Shown piece after piece: positions 41,994 to 49,980 of a stretch of DNA of 64,000 nucleotides. The number at the start of each line of letters is the position of its first letter. The stretch's first letter is position 1. This DNA is from Sutcliffiella horikoshii (GTDB lineage Bacteria; Bacillota; Bacilli; Bacillales; Bacillaceae_I). The stretch is from positions 1 through 64,000 of the forward strand of contig NZ_VTEV01000004.1 in NCBI RefSeq assembly GCF_008180725.1. The letters are read 5' to 3'. A program made the position numbers and the translations under genes. Under the pieces are notes generated by a model that was not told the DNA's origin, made no database searches, and saw nothing but the letters and a program-made list of their open reading frames with translations.

Positions 41994-42878
41994 TTGAAGA
42001 TAGATGGTGTGTTTTCAGGTGGCGGAATTAAAGGATTTGCGCTTATCGGAGCGCTTCAAGCTGTGGAGGAACGGGGATTAAAGTTTCAGAGATTAGCAGG
42101 GACAAGTGCGGGTTCTATTGTAGCAGCGTTTACAGCGGCAGGGTATACGGCAAACGAAATCCGTAACATGCTAGATGAAACAGATATCATGAATTTTTTG
42201 GATCAGAGAAGGACTTTGTTGCCATCCCCCATTACGAAGTGGCTGCTTTTGTATTGGAGACTAGGTTTGTATAAGGGGGAAGTGTTGGAAAGGTGGCTAG
42301 AGAAAAAGCTCGCTGCAAAGGGGATAAGAACATTTGGGGATCTGCCTAAGGATCAACTAAGAATTATTGCTTCTGACCTGACAAGTGGAACCATTGCCGT
42401 CCTTCCTGATGATCTTTCAAAATATAATATGGATCCGAAGAAGTTTTCTGTAGCCAAAGCAGTAAGGATGAGCTGCAGCATTCCGTATTTTTTTGAACCT
42501 GTTAAGCTTAAAGGAAAAGGAGTTACCTATCTATTTGTGGATGGTGGAGTATTGAGTAATTTTCCTATATGGCTATTTGATAATGATCGCATCCCAAAGG
42601 TGCGCCCTGTACTTGGAATTCAATTAAGTGCAAAACAAGAGGATCGGCCAGTCAACAAAATAAATAATGCCATTACCATGTTCGGTGCGTTGTTTGAGAC
42701 GATGAAAGATGCTCATGATGCCAAGCATATCTCAAGTCGCCATGAGAAGGATGTTATCTTTATCCCGATGGACCATATTGCTGTGACGGAATTTGCATTA
42801 ACGGAGGAAAGGAAAAGGGGATTAGTGGAAATAGGGAGAAAAAGAGCTGAGGCATTCCTGATGAAATGGTGTTACTAA
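41994..42878 (+). CDS. yqhO: patatin-like phospholipase family protein YqhO, 294 aa
   Basis: The oxyanion loop GVFSGGGIKGFALIGAL, the nucleophile elbow GTSAGS (Ser of GxSxG) and the catalytic Asp in FVDGGVLSNFP form the patatin Ser-Asp dyad, all intact. It is probably a lipid acyl hydrolase; the substrate is unknown. TTG start after GGAGGGATTCCA. Neighbour of mntR as in B. subtilis. Confidence 0.92.
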   Translation: MKIDGVFSGGGIKGFALIGALQAVEERGLKFQRLAGTSAGSIVAAFTAAGYTANEIRNMLDETDIMNFLDQRRTLLPSPITKWLLLYWRLGLYKGEVLERWLEKKLAAKGIRTFGDLPKDQLRIIASDLTSGTIAVLPDDLSKYNMDPKKFSVAKAVRMSCSIPYFFEPVKLKGKGVTYLFVDGGVLSNFPIWLFDNDRIPKVRPVLGIQLSAKQEDRPVNKINNAITMFGALFETMKDAHDAKHISSRHEKDVIFIPMDHIAVTEFALTEERKRGLVEIGRKRAEAFLMKWCY

Positions 42879-42882
42879 TACA

Positions 42883-42928
42883 GAAAAAACCGAGCTTCCT
42901 TCTTTAAAAGAAAGCACGGTTTTTCTTT
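42883..42928. terminator. bidirectional terminator between yqhO and yqhP
   Basis: AAAAAACCG-GCTT-CTTCTTT and GAAAG-CACGGTTTTT pair with small mismatches; the genes are convergent and the 3' arm runs into the end of yqhP. Confidence 0.75.
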
Positions 42929-43308
42929 TTCCCCTTTTTCCCTTCAATGACGGTCAGATGGGAAGGGGCTTTTCGTTTAGGTACGGCCGGTTTTGAAGGC
43001 TTCGAGCTTGCACGATCTCTGCTAGATGTAATTGGGCTGATAGTTGGTTTTGTGCTTCCGGTGGCTGCGTATTTCTTTTTAGATTGCTTGACAGCCTTAC
43101 TATACCGGGCATCCGTTTTCGCTCCGATTTTCCCTTGGATAAAATAGCGGAAAATCAAATAAAATACGGTTGCACCCCCTACAATTAAAAGGAGACTCGT
43201 AAATAATCCTCCTGGATTGCTAAATAATTGAATGATCAAATAAAAAGCTGCTAAAGAAACAAGAGTATAAAATATTGGTTTACGATAGCTTCTTTTCATC
43301 TTCGCCAC
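42904..43308 (-). CDS. yqhP: YqhP-like membrane protein, 134 aa
   Basis: Two adjacent hydrophobic helices near the N-terminus (FYTLVSLAAFYLIIQLF and LLLIVGGATVFYLIFRYF), then a very basic tail rich in Lys, Ser and Pro ending HLTVIEGKKGKKKNRAFF. A SLT-VIEGKKGKKK-type C-terminus is the usual mark of YqhP. Function unknown. Ribosome site GGGAGGTGGCGAAG before ATG. Confidence 0.85.
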   Translation of the reverse strand: MAKMKRSYRKPIFYTLVSLAAFYLIIQLFSNPGGLFTSLLLIVGGATVFYLIFRYFIQGKIGAKTDARYSKAVKQSKKKYAATGSTKPTISPITSSRDRASSKPSKPAVPKRKAPSHLTVIEGKKGKKKNRAFF

Positions 43309-43399
43309 CTCCCAGGTAACCAGTATGCTTGTTTTCGATGGTTACCACCACTGATTGTTTTAATAGTATATTTTCTAGGATAAGGCTTGTTGCGGATTT

Positions 43400-44347
43400 T
43401 TATACTATTTCTTCGGTAATCTTTTTCTCTGAATCTTTTTCTAGCTCCAATAATTTCTTAAAGGAAAGGATGGCAACCTCTACTTGGTCGTCCGTTGGCT
43501 CCTTCGTTGTTAGCAGTTGCAACCAAAGACCAGGATACCCTAAAACTTTTAAAACAGGAATTTCGCGGACTTTGTTTGTAAGCTGTAATACTTCAAAAGA
43601 GATACCTAAAACGACGGGGATGAGCGCTAAACGGTTTAAAACTCGTAACCATAAAGGATCTGTCGGTACAAGAAGGTATATAAAGAAGCCTACAACGACT
43701 GTAAATAATATAAAACTACTGCCACATCTATAATGCAATCTTGATTGCGCTTGTATATTGCTTACAGTTAATTCTTTCCCGTTTTCATAAGCGTTAATCA
43801 CTTTATGTTCCGCGCCATGATATTGAAATACCCTTTTAATGATCGGGGTAAAGGAAATGAAGTATATGTATGCCAACAAAAGCATCAATTTAAAAACCGT
43901 TTCAATCAATACCTGTGCAAAATCCCCCGGGAAAATTGGCTTTGTTAGTTCTGCCAAAAAAACGGGCACAAGGGTGAAAATGAACTTCCCGAAAATAAAC
44001 GATAAAACCCCGACTGCTGCAACGCTAAGGATCATTTCTAGTTTGGAAGGCTCTTTTTTATTATAAATCTCTTCCTCATCTTGGCTCGGGTCCACATCAT
44101 ATCGTTCCGTGGAGAAATTCAGATGCTTGGATCCATTCCCTGCTGCTTCCACTATTGCGACAATCCCTCGGATAAAAGGAATTTTCTTAAGCGACTGTAA
44201 TGTCGGGTTTGTTTTTCTTGGCACTTGCAGATATTCAATGGAGTCATCTTTTCTGCGAATGGCAGTAACATAATGGCGTTTTCCACCAAACATCACACCC
44301 TCAACCACAGCCTGTCCTCCATAAACAGGTTTTGAATCATTTGACAT
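43400..44347 (-). CDS. yqhQ: YqhQ, DUF1385 family membrane protein, 315 aa
   Basis: ATG 44347 gives MSNDSKPVYGGQAVVEGVMF, the DUF1385 signature (GGQAVxEGVMM). The central region has several transmembrane helices (ILSVAAVGVLSFIFGKFIFT, VLIETVFKLMLLLAYIYFI), the FQYHGAEHKVINAYE motif and RCGSSFILF. The His-rich FxxHGAEHK motif is strictly conserved and suggests a metal site. The family's role is unclear; from memory B. subtilis yqhQ has been named in connection with cell-envelope or c-di-AMP phenotypes, which I cannot verify. Confidence 0.92.
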   Translation of the reverse strand: MSNDSKPVYGGQAVVEGVMFGGKRHYVTAIRRKDDSIEYLQVPRKTNPTLQSLKKIPFIRGIVAIVEAAGNGSKHLNFSTERYDVDPSQDEEEIYNKKEPSKLEMILSVAAVGVLSFIFGKFIFTLVPVFLAELTKPIFPGDFAQVLIETVFKLMLLLAYIYFISFTPIIKRVFQYHGAEHKVINAYENGKELTVSNIQAQSRLHYRCGSSFILFTVVVGFFIYLLVPTDPLWLRVLNRLALIPVVLGISFEVLQLTNKVREIPVLKVLGYPGLWLQLLTTKEPTDDQVEVAILSFKKLLELEKDSEKKITEEIV

Positions 44348-44529
44348 AAATAGCACCAACCTAACTTTTCTAAGAAGAAAAAATTTCTATTACTTAATAT
44401 TCTACCCGAATCTTCAAAAAACCTCTACTCCCTAAGATTCTTTGTTTGAAAAAGTTCCCTGGTACTGTATGGTTCTGTCGTTCTTATGGAAAGATATGTG
44501 TAATGATGCAGAAGAAAGGGAGCCAAATC

Positions 44530-45060
44530 ATGAGTGATAAAAAGAAATTAGAACAGAACCAAAGAGAACAACCGATGGGGTTTATGACAAAAGTAATCGT
44601 TACCGGATTTGTCGGTGGTGTGTTCTGGAGTATTATCGGATATATTGCCTACATATTCAGCTTTACCGAAATCAGCCCAAATGTGGTGCTTCAGCCCTGG
44701 GCACTTGGTGATTGGAAAAAGGGATGGCTGGGGTATGTAATTAGTATCATCCTGCTTGGGTTGTTTGGTATCGGAGCTGCGCTCATTTATGCCGCGACAC
44801 TAAAGAAGTTTCAGCAATTCTGGATAGGGATAGTTTATGGCATTGCACTATGGGGACTAGTTTTCTTCTTATTGAACCCAATGTTTCCTTCCATTAAGAC
44901 AGTCAAGGAACTTACCCTAGATACCAACGTGACAAATGTATGCTTGTACATATTGTTCGGGGTTTTTGTAGGCTATTCCATCTCATTCGAGCATAATGAA
45001 ATGCAGAATCAGGACAAACAGCACTCCCAAGAACAAACACAATCCTCAACGAATGAGTAG
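44530..45060 (+). CDS. yqhR: YqhR membrane protein, 176 aa
   Basis: ATG 44530 follows AAAGGGAGCCAAATC. Four hydrophobic helices: VIVTGFVGGVFWSIIGYIAY, WLGYVISIILLGLFGIGAAL, FWIGIVYGIALWGLVFFLL and VCLYILFGVFVGYSISF; then an acidic/Gln-rich tail. Known spore-former gene (DUF1440-like) between yqhQ and aroQ; in B. subtilis it has a sigma-G-type expression in the forespore, from memory. Function unknown. Confidence 0.9.
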   Translation: MSDKKKLEQNQREQPMGFMTKVIVTGFVGGVFWSIIGYIAYIFSFTEISPNVVLQPWALGDWKKGWLGYVISIILLGLFGIGAALIYAATLKKFQQFWIGIVYGIALWGLVFFLLNPMFPSIKTVKELTLDTNVTNVCLYILFGVFVGYSISFEHNEMQNQDKQHSQEQTQSSTNE

Positions 45061-45134
45061 TAGGGAATAACGGAATGTGATAGAATGTTCAGTAATTGGA
45101 CATTCTTTTTCTTATTAAAAATTAGAGTGTTTTC

Positions 45135-45372
45135 CTTGTCGATTGTAGTGGAAGGTGTGAAACTCCTGTGGGAGATAGCGGTAGCTTGAGACCCTGCAAC
45201 GTAGTGAGGAGGCTCGAGCACCGCCCAAAGGATAAGCGAAGCCATTTGCGGAGATCAACAGCGGTGTCTAAATCATCATAAATCAGAGAATTTTTAAGTG
45301 GCTTTGTCGTAAGCCGAGGAGGCTTCCGTACCGCCCTCTGGAAAAGCGACACCTGGAACGGAAATCGACAAG
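45135..45372. repeat. 238-bp intergenic element bounded by 10-bp inverted repeats
   Basis: CTTGTCGATT (45135-45144) and AATCGACAAG (45363-45372) are exact inverted repeats. Inside are GAGGAGGCT, ACCGCCC and GGAAATCGAC-type blocks typical of a repeat family seen often in Bacillaceae spacers (from memory). An internal GATCAACAGCGG near 45255 suggests two half-elements joined. No transposase frame; it lies between yqhR and aroQ. Confidence 0.75.
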
Positions 45373-45395
45373 AGTAAAAAAAAGGAGATTTAGGA

Positions 45396-45833
45396 ATGCG
45401 CTTACTTGTTCTTAACGGGCCTAACCTAAACAGATTGGGACTAAGAGAACCCGCAGTATATGGAAGTCAAACATTGCAGGATCTCGAAGCGCAACTTCAA
45501 GCATTCGCAAGCAAAAACTCGTGTGAACTAACTTGTTTCCAAAGCAACCACGAAGGAGAGCTTATCGATAAGCTTCACGATGCGGAAGGCCAATACGACG
45601 GGATTGTCATAAACCCTGGCGCCTTTACCCACTACAGCTATGCAATCCGCGATGCCATTGCAAGCATAACTGTACCAGTAATGGAAGTGCACATTTCCAA
45701 CATACATAAGCGGGAAGAATTCAGACATACATCCGTCACCGCACCTGTTACAATGGGCCAGATTGTAGGGCTTGGTTTTTACGGTTACGAACTGGCACTA
45801 TTAGCTTTTTTAAATCAGAACAAGGGGGAATAG
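45396..45833 (+). CDS. aroQ: 3-dehydroquinate dehydratase, type II, 145 aa
   Basis: Converts 3-dehydroquinate to 3-dehydroshikimate. Type II marks: LVLNGPNLNRLGLREPAVYG with the catalytic Tyr, FQSNHEGELIDKLHDA, INPGAFTHYSYAIRDAI with Asn and His, EVHISNIHKREEFRHTS with His, and the closing VGLGFYGYELAL. Normal length; AAAGGAGATTTAGGA before ATG. Four bases separate it from papA. Confidence 0.96.
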   Translation: MRLLVLNGPNLNRLGLREPAVYGSQTLQDLEAQLQAFASKNSCELTCFQSNHEGELIDKLHDAEGQYDGIVINPGAFTHYSYAIRDAIASITVPVMEVHISNIHKREEFRHTSVTAPVTMGQIVGLGFYGYELALLAFLNQNKGE

Positions 45834-45837
45834 CAAG

Positions 45838-46899
45838 ATGACAAAATTAACAAAACTTAGAGAGAGCTTTCAAGCTTCAGGAATTGATGCATTACTAATT
45901 ACAAGCGGGAAGAACCGCCAATACATCACAGGTTTTACCGGCTCAGCAGGTGTGGCAGTGGTAACAGAAAACAAAGCTGTATTCATCACAGACTTCCGTT
46001 ACACCGAACAAGCTGCCAAACAATGTGAAGGTTTTGACATCGTCCAGCACAAAGGCGGATTGGTAGAGGAAATCGCAAATGTTGTCAAAGACCTTGGAGT
46101 AGCAAAACTTGGCTTCGAACAAGACCATGTCACTTTTTCCACCTATTTAAACTACAAAACAACGATTACAGCGGATCTTGTCCCTGTTTCTGGCCTAATT
46201 GAAAAGTTACGCTTGATTAAGAGTGAACAAGAGATTAAGATATTAAAGGAAGCTACACAGATTGCTGACGCAGCTTTTGAACATATTCTTACATACATCA
46301 AGCCAGGACTAACAGAATTGGATGTTTCCAACGAGTTAGAATTCTTCATGAGAAAACAAGGCGCTGTTTCGTCATCCTTTGATATTATCGTTGCTTCAGG
46401 TTACCGCTCCGCTCTGCCTCATGGCGTCGCTTCAGATAAAGTGATTGAAAAAGGTGAGTTTGTAACGCTTGATTTTGGAGCTTACTATAAAGGCTACAAC
46501 TCTGATATTACAAGAACACTTGCTGTTGGAGAGCCAAGCGATGAGCTTAAAACGATCTATGAAACTGTATTGGAAGCACAGTTACGAGGCATGAGAGGCA
46601 TCAAGGCAGGCATTACCGGCCGTGAAGCAGATGCATTGACACGTGATTACATTACGGAAAAAGGATATGGAGAGTACTTTGGACATTCTACGGGTCATGG
46701 ACTTGGAATGGAAGTGCATGAAGGTCCATCTCTGTCTGTGAAGTCAGACACAGTTTTAGAACCGGGAATGATTGTAACAGTAGAACCTGGTATTTATGTT
46801 GCTGGACTAGGCGGAGTGCGTATCGAAGACGATACAATCGTTACAGAAACGGGTAACGAAACACTTTCCTTCTCTACAAAAGAACTAATTATACTGTAA
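45838..46899 (+). CDS. papA: Xaa-Pro aminopeptidase (M24B), 353 aa
   Basis: Creatinase-like N-terminal domain followed by the pita-bread metallopeptidase. Metal ligands: Asp in LDFGAYYKGYNSDITRT (two Asp), His in GHSTGHGLGMEVHEGPS, Glu in VTVEPGIYV and Glu in GVRIEDDTIV. Cleaves N-terminal residues followed by proline. Lies in aroQ-papA-efp order as in B. subtilis; EF-P acts at polyproline, so the conserved pairing may be functional, although unproven. Confidence 0.96.
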   Translation: MTKLTKLRESFQASGIDALLITSGKNRQYITGFTGSAGVAVVTENKAVFITDFRYTEQAAKQCEGFDIVQHKGGLVEEIANVVKDLGVAKLGFEQDHVTFSTYLNYKTTITADLVPVSGLIEKLRLIKSEQEIKILKEATQIADAAFEHILTYIKPGLTELDVSNELEFFMRKQGAVSSSFDIIVASGYRSALPHGVASDKVIEKGEFVTLDFGAYYKGYNSDITRTLAVGEPSDELKTIYETVLEAQLRGMRGIKAGITGREADALTRDYITEKGYGEYFGHSTGHGLGMEVHEGPSLSVKSDTVLEPGMIVTVEPGIYVAGLGGVRIEDDTIVTETGNETLSFSTKELIIL

Positions 46900-46993
46900 A
46901 AATGTATCTACCGTGTTGTAGACTAGAGTAAAGCACTCAAGGATACAATACGTGTAGGGCATTATTTTACATAGCTTTAGGAGGAACTTATAA

Positions 46994-47551
46994 ATGATTT
47001 CAGTAAACGATTTTCGTACAGGTTTAACAATTGAAGTAGACAACGGCATTTGGCGTGTAATGGATTTCCAACACGTTAAACCAGGAAAAGGAGCAGCATT
47101 CGTACGTTCTAAATTACGTAACCTACGTAATGGTGCTATTCAAGAAAAAACATTCCGTGCTGGCGAAAAAGTAGCAAAAGCACAGATCGACAACCGCAAA
47201 ATGCAATACCTTTATGCAAACGGCGACATGCACGTATTCATGGACAACGAGTCCTATGACCAGTTGGAGCTTCCATCTGCTCAAATCGAATACGAATTGA
47301 AATTCTTAAAAGAAAACATGGAAGTTGCCATCATGATGTACCAAAGCGAGACACTTGGAGTCGAGCTTCCAAATACAGTAGAACTAAAAGTAGCGGAAAC
47401 AGAGCCAGGAATCAAAGGCGACACAGCTTCCGGCGGATCCAAGCCAGCAGTTATGGAAACTGGTGTAACAGTTAACGTACCGTTCTTCGTAAACGAAGGA
47501 GACGTATTGATTATCAATACGACTGATTCTTCTTACGTTTCAAGAGCTTAG
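46994..47551 (+). CDS. efp: translation elongation factor P, 185 aa
   Basis: Relieves ribosome stalling at proline runs. Three OB-like domains: residues 1-65 with the tip loop [10 protein letters not shown] carrying Lys32, which B. subtilis modifies with 5-aminopentanol; 66-130 with [19 protein letters not shown]; and 131-185 with [16 protein letters not shown] and [16 protein letters not shown]. Full length, strong TTAGGAGGAACTT site. A terminator follows. Confidence 0.97.
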   Translation: MISVNDFRTGLTIEVDNGIWRVMDFQHVKPGKGAAFVRSKLRNLRNGAIQEKTFRAGEKVAKAQIDNRKMQYLYANGDMHVFMDNESYDQLELPSAQIEYELKFLKENMEVAIMMYQSETLGVELPNTVELKVAETEPGIKGDTASGGSKPAVMETGVTVNVPFFVNEGDVLIINTTDSSYVSRA

Positions 47552-47561
47552 TTTAATTAAG

Positions 47562-47602
47562 AAAGGAGAAGCTCCCGTGTTGGTAGGGGAGCTTCTCCTT
47601 TT
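47562..47602 (+). terminator. intrinsic terminator of efp
   Basis: AAGGAGAAGCTCCC, nine-base loop, GGGGAGCTTCTCCTT, TTT. Very strong stem. Confidence 0.9.
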
Positions 47603-47637
47603 TGTTGTTGTCTTTGGATTTTTTGTGTGGTGTTGCA

Positions 47638-48105
47638 TTCCAATATAAGGATTCTATGAGCCCGAACATCAGTGAAATGATGTTGAATTGTCCAATAGAA
47701 AGGATCTATAAGCCCGAATACCAGTGAAATGATGGTGAATTGTCCAATAGAAGGGATCTATAAGCCCGAACACCAGTGAAATGATGGTGAACTGTCCAAT
47801 AGAAGGGTTCTATAAGCCCGAACACCAGTGAAATGATGGTGAACTGTCCAATAGAAGGGATCTATAAGCCCGAACACCAGTGAAATGATGGTGAACTGTC
47901 CAATAGAAGGGTTCTATAAGCCCGAACACCAGTGAAATGATGATGAACTGTCCAATAGAAGGGATCTATAAGCCCGAACACCAGTGAAATGATGGTGAAC
48001 TGTCCAATAGAAGGGATCTATAAACCCGAACACCAGCAAATTCCTGGTGAACTGTCCAATAAAAGGGAATAAAAGGAATCTATAAGCCCGTACAAGAAAC
48101 ATATT
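47638..48105. repeat. eight-copy tandem array, exact 52-bp period
   Basis: GTCCAATAGAA-type starts fall at 47690, 47742, 47794, 47846, 47898, 47950, 48002 and 48054, each 52 bp apart, preceded by one diverged unit from 47638. Each unit has CTATAAGCCCGAA and an internal dyad CACCA-N9-TGGTG. The dyad is CATCA/TGATG in the first unit and CACCAG/CTGGTG in the last, so both arms changed together. Most units have stops in all frames. This and the next three arrays fill the 47603-48515 gap. Confidence 0.92.
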
Positions 48106-48120
48106 GATGAAAATGGTAAG

Positions 48121-48200
48121 AGAAAAGCCATCTCAAGGCCCGAAGCTCAGTGGGAAAGAGGGAAACCGTAACAGAGAAGGCGTCTCAATGATGGCCGGAA
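48121..48200. repeat. two-copy 52-bp repeat (GAGAAGCC family)
   Basis: TCTCAA occurs at 48131 and 48183, each preceded by an AGAGAA-type block with AAGCCA or AAGGCG; spacing 52 bp. Core matches the array at 37374. Confidence 0.6.
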
Positions 48201-48205
48201 AGAGT

Positions 48206-48355
48206 GAAAAAGCAGAGGAGCCGTCTTCATAGGAAGTGTATGACGACCGGTGAAGGTGAAAAAGCAGAGGAGCCGTCGTCATAGGAAGTGTATGATGACC
48301 GGTGAGGGTGAAAAAGCAGAGGACCGGTCGTCATAGAGAATAAATCATTAGATCT
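48206..48355. repeat. tandem array, 2.8 copies, exact 52-bp period (GTCNTCAT stem)
   Basis: GAAAAAGCAGAGGA starts at 48206, 48258 and 48310. Each unit contains CCGTCGTCAT, a nine-base loop AGGAAGTGT, and ATGATGACCGG, a near-perfect stem. The stem type GTCNTCAT/ATGANGAC recurs in the array at 51777. Confidence 0.85.
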
Positions 48356-48394
48356 CGTTGTAACTATTTTTACACATTAATATGGACTTGACTG

Positions 48395-48470
48395 TCTCAA
48401 AGCCCGAACAACAACCAAATCCATGAAAACGGTAAGAGAGAAGCCCTCTCAACCCCCGAACCCCAACAAC
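48395..48470. repeat. two-copy 52-bp repeat (GAGAAGCC family)
   Basis: TCTCAA at 48395 and 48447, with AAGCCCGAACAACA and ATCCATGAAAACGGTAAGAG between. The intervening text matches the 48085-48130 region, so the two were once one array or share an ancestor. Confidence 0.65.
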
Positions 48471-48515
48471 CCCAACAACCTCCACTTAAACAGGCCAATA
48501 GATTAATACCCTAAC

Positions 48516-49757
48516 TCAATTCCCATACCAAACCACCTCAAACACATTCTCCACAACCATTCTACCGTCAGATCCATCAACCTTACTCATCCAAATATGC
48601 CTCCTGCCGTCCGCATCTTCGCGAACCCAAGCCAATGATGAAGCTTCTCCCAAAACCACAGGCTCTCCATCAGAATAACCATCTGGCGTTTCCAGAATCT
48701 TAACTGCCTCTTTTTCCTTCAGGCCTACCAAATATAAAGAAGAGACAAATTTCTCAGAGTTCTCATTGGTCTCTCTACCGCGAGCCACTACAATATTCTC
48801 ATCATCCAGCCAGTCAAAATCTACATCTGCAAACCCTTTTGGTGTATGTGCCTTTTTATAATTTGGGATAATGGTGCTTGTTGTCAGGACTTTATTATTT
48901 ACAACACCACTAGTCATCCTGCCGCCGCCCTGAATTGAGGCAAGAAGAGGTTTAGTGGGCGCCCACTTTATCCAGTTGGAATCAAGTAACATTTCTCCTA
49001 GCGGTATAAATAGCTTGTTCTCTTTTACATATACACTCAGCATATTGCTGTCAGCTGACCACGAAGCTGTAGGCGTAACCACCATCGCTAAGCTTTTTCC
49101 GTCATGAGACCAAGAAAAATCCTCTACATCTACTGCTAAAATAGAAGTGTCCTCGTATTTAAGAGGGGACGAAATCGTGTGAAGCGGTGTTACTTTTACA
49201 TCCATTTCGTGGGCTTCTTTTTCTACGCCCCAATGAACTTCGTAAAGTCTTGGGTGGCTCCATCCATCAGGAAATAAAGCGGCGCTGGCAGATGCAAGTA
49301 AGTTGACACCTTCCGCATCCCAAGTGAAACTAGATACTCCACCTGTAAGCTGATGAATAATAGGCGTTCCGGATGTGAGTTCCACAACACAGAGAATGGA
49401 GCCTGTCAGAAAGGCAAATGTTCGGTCAACGGGATTCCACTGTGGGTCATGCCCGGCAATTTTTAGTTTGCTGGAACTCATGGTTTCCGTATTATATAAC
49501 CAGATGTCATATTCCTCAGAATCTGATTGCAGATCCACCTGTTTTGCTTCATATACAAGCCATTTTCCGTCATTTGACCAACTGAATTTTCCTACATCAA
49601 TGTTTTCGTGCAATGGGACTTCTTTCGTACCATCAAACAGCCATAAGGAATGGTATCTTGTAAAAGCAACTTTTGGTTGTTCCGTTGCTGCAGAAAAGCT
49701 AGACAAAGGTGCGAAAACAACAGATACAGCCAAAAGGCAAACCAATAAATATTTCAT
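48516..49757 (-). CDS. exported beta-propeller (TolB/WD40-like) protein, 413 aa
   Basis: Signal peptide MKYLLVCLLAVSVVFAPLSS with a likely cut after FSA. Repeated blades show the TolB-type S-W-S-x-D-G-K pattern: FSWSNDGKWLVYEAK, HDPQWNPVDRTFAFL, FSWSHDGKSLAMVV, IKWAPTKPLLASI, FDWLDDENIVVARG. This forms a six-bladed propeller fold secreted or surface associated; such proteins often bind peptides or glycans, but no role is known here. ATG preceded by AGGAGGATTTTATC. No peptidase domain is attached. Confidence 0.82.
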   Translation of the reverse strand: MKYLLVCLLAVSVVFAPLSSFSAATEQPKVAFTRYHSLWLFDGTKEVPLHENIDVGKFSWSNDGKWLVYEAKQVDLQSDSEEYDIWLYNTETMSSSKLKIAGHDPQWNPVDRTFAFLTGSILCVVELTSGTPIIHQLTGGVSSFTWDAEGVNLLASASAALFPDGWSHPRLYEVHWGVEKEAHEMDVKVTPLHTISSPLKYEDTSILAVDVEDFSWSHDGKSLAMVVTPTASWSADSNMLSVYVKENKLFIPLGEMLLDSNWIKWAPTKPLLASIQGGGRMTSGVVNNKVLTTSTIIPNYKKAHTPKGFADVDFDWLDDENIVVARGRETNENSEKFVSSLYLVGLKEKEAVKILETPDGYSDGEPVVLGEASSLAWVREDADGRRHIWMSKVDGSDGRMVVENVFEVVWYGN

Positions 49758-49840
49758 GATAAAATCCTCCTAAAATATTCCTACCCCTTATTGTTACCAG
49801 CTACCATCATTTCATGAATAAAACAAAATCAGAAATTAAG

Positions 49841-49930
49841 TTGAAATTAGTGAAAAAGATGGTATAGTAAAGTAGTGGAATTATTCCAAGTGATATTTTT
49901 TTTGTAGATTTGTGCAAACGGTTACGCAAT
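49841..49930 (+). promoter_or_regulatory. promoter and cre-like operator of the alpha-glucosidase gene
   Basis: TTGAAA (49841-49846) and TATAGT (49863-49868) are 16 bases apart. At 49911-49928 lies TGTGCAAACGGTTACGCA, close to the cre consensus WTGNAANCGNWNNCW bound by CcpA or by LacI-family maltose regulators. A second half-site, GCAACCGTTATC, follows at 49934. Its place downstream of the promoter suggests repression by roadblock. Confidence 0.7.
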
Positions 49931-49980
49931 CATGCAACCGTTATCATAGTGAGTGTAGTTAATAAGGGAGTGTATCAAGA

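Noticed and set aside
45009-45352. Two leftward frames of 76-78 codons
   Set aside because: They lie in the inverted-repeat element and the end of yqhR and have no start signals.
47638-48355. CRISPR array
   Set aside because: Units are contiguous without unique spacers of constant length, the repeated part includes most of the unit, and no cas genes are present.
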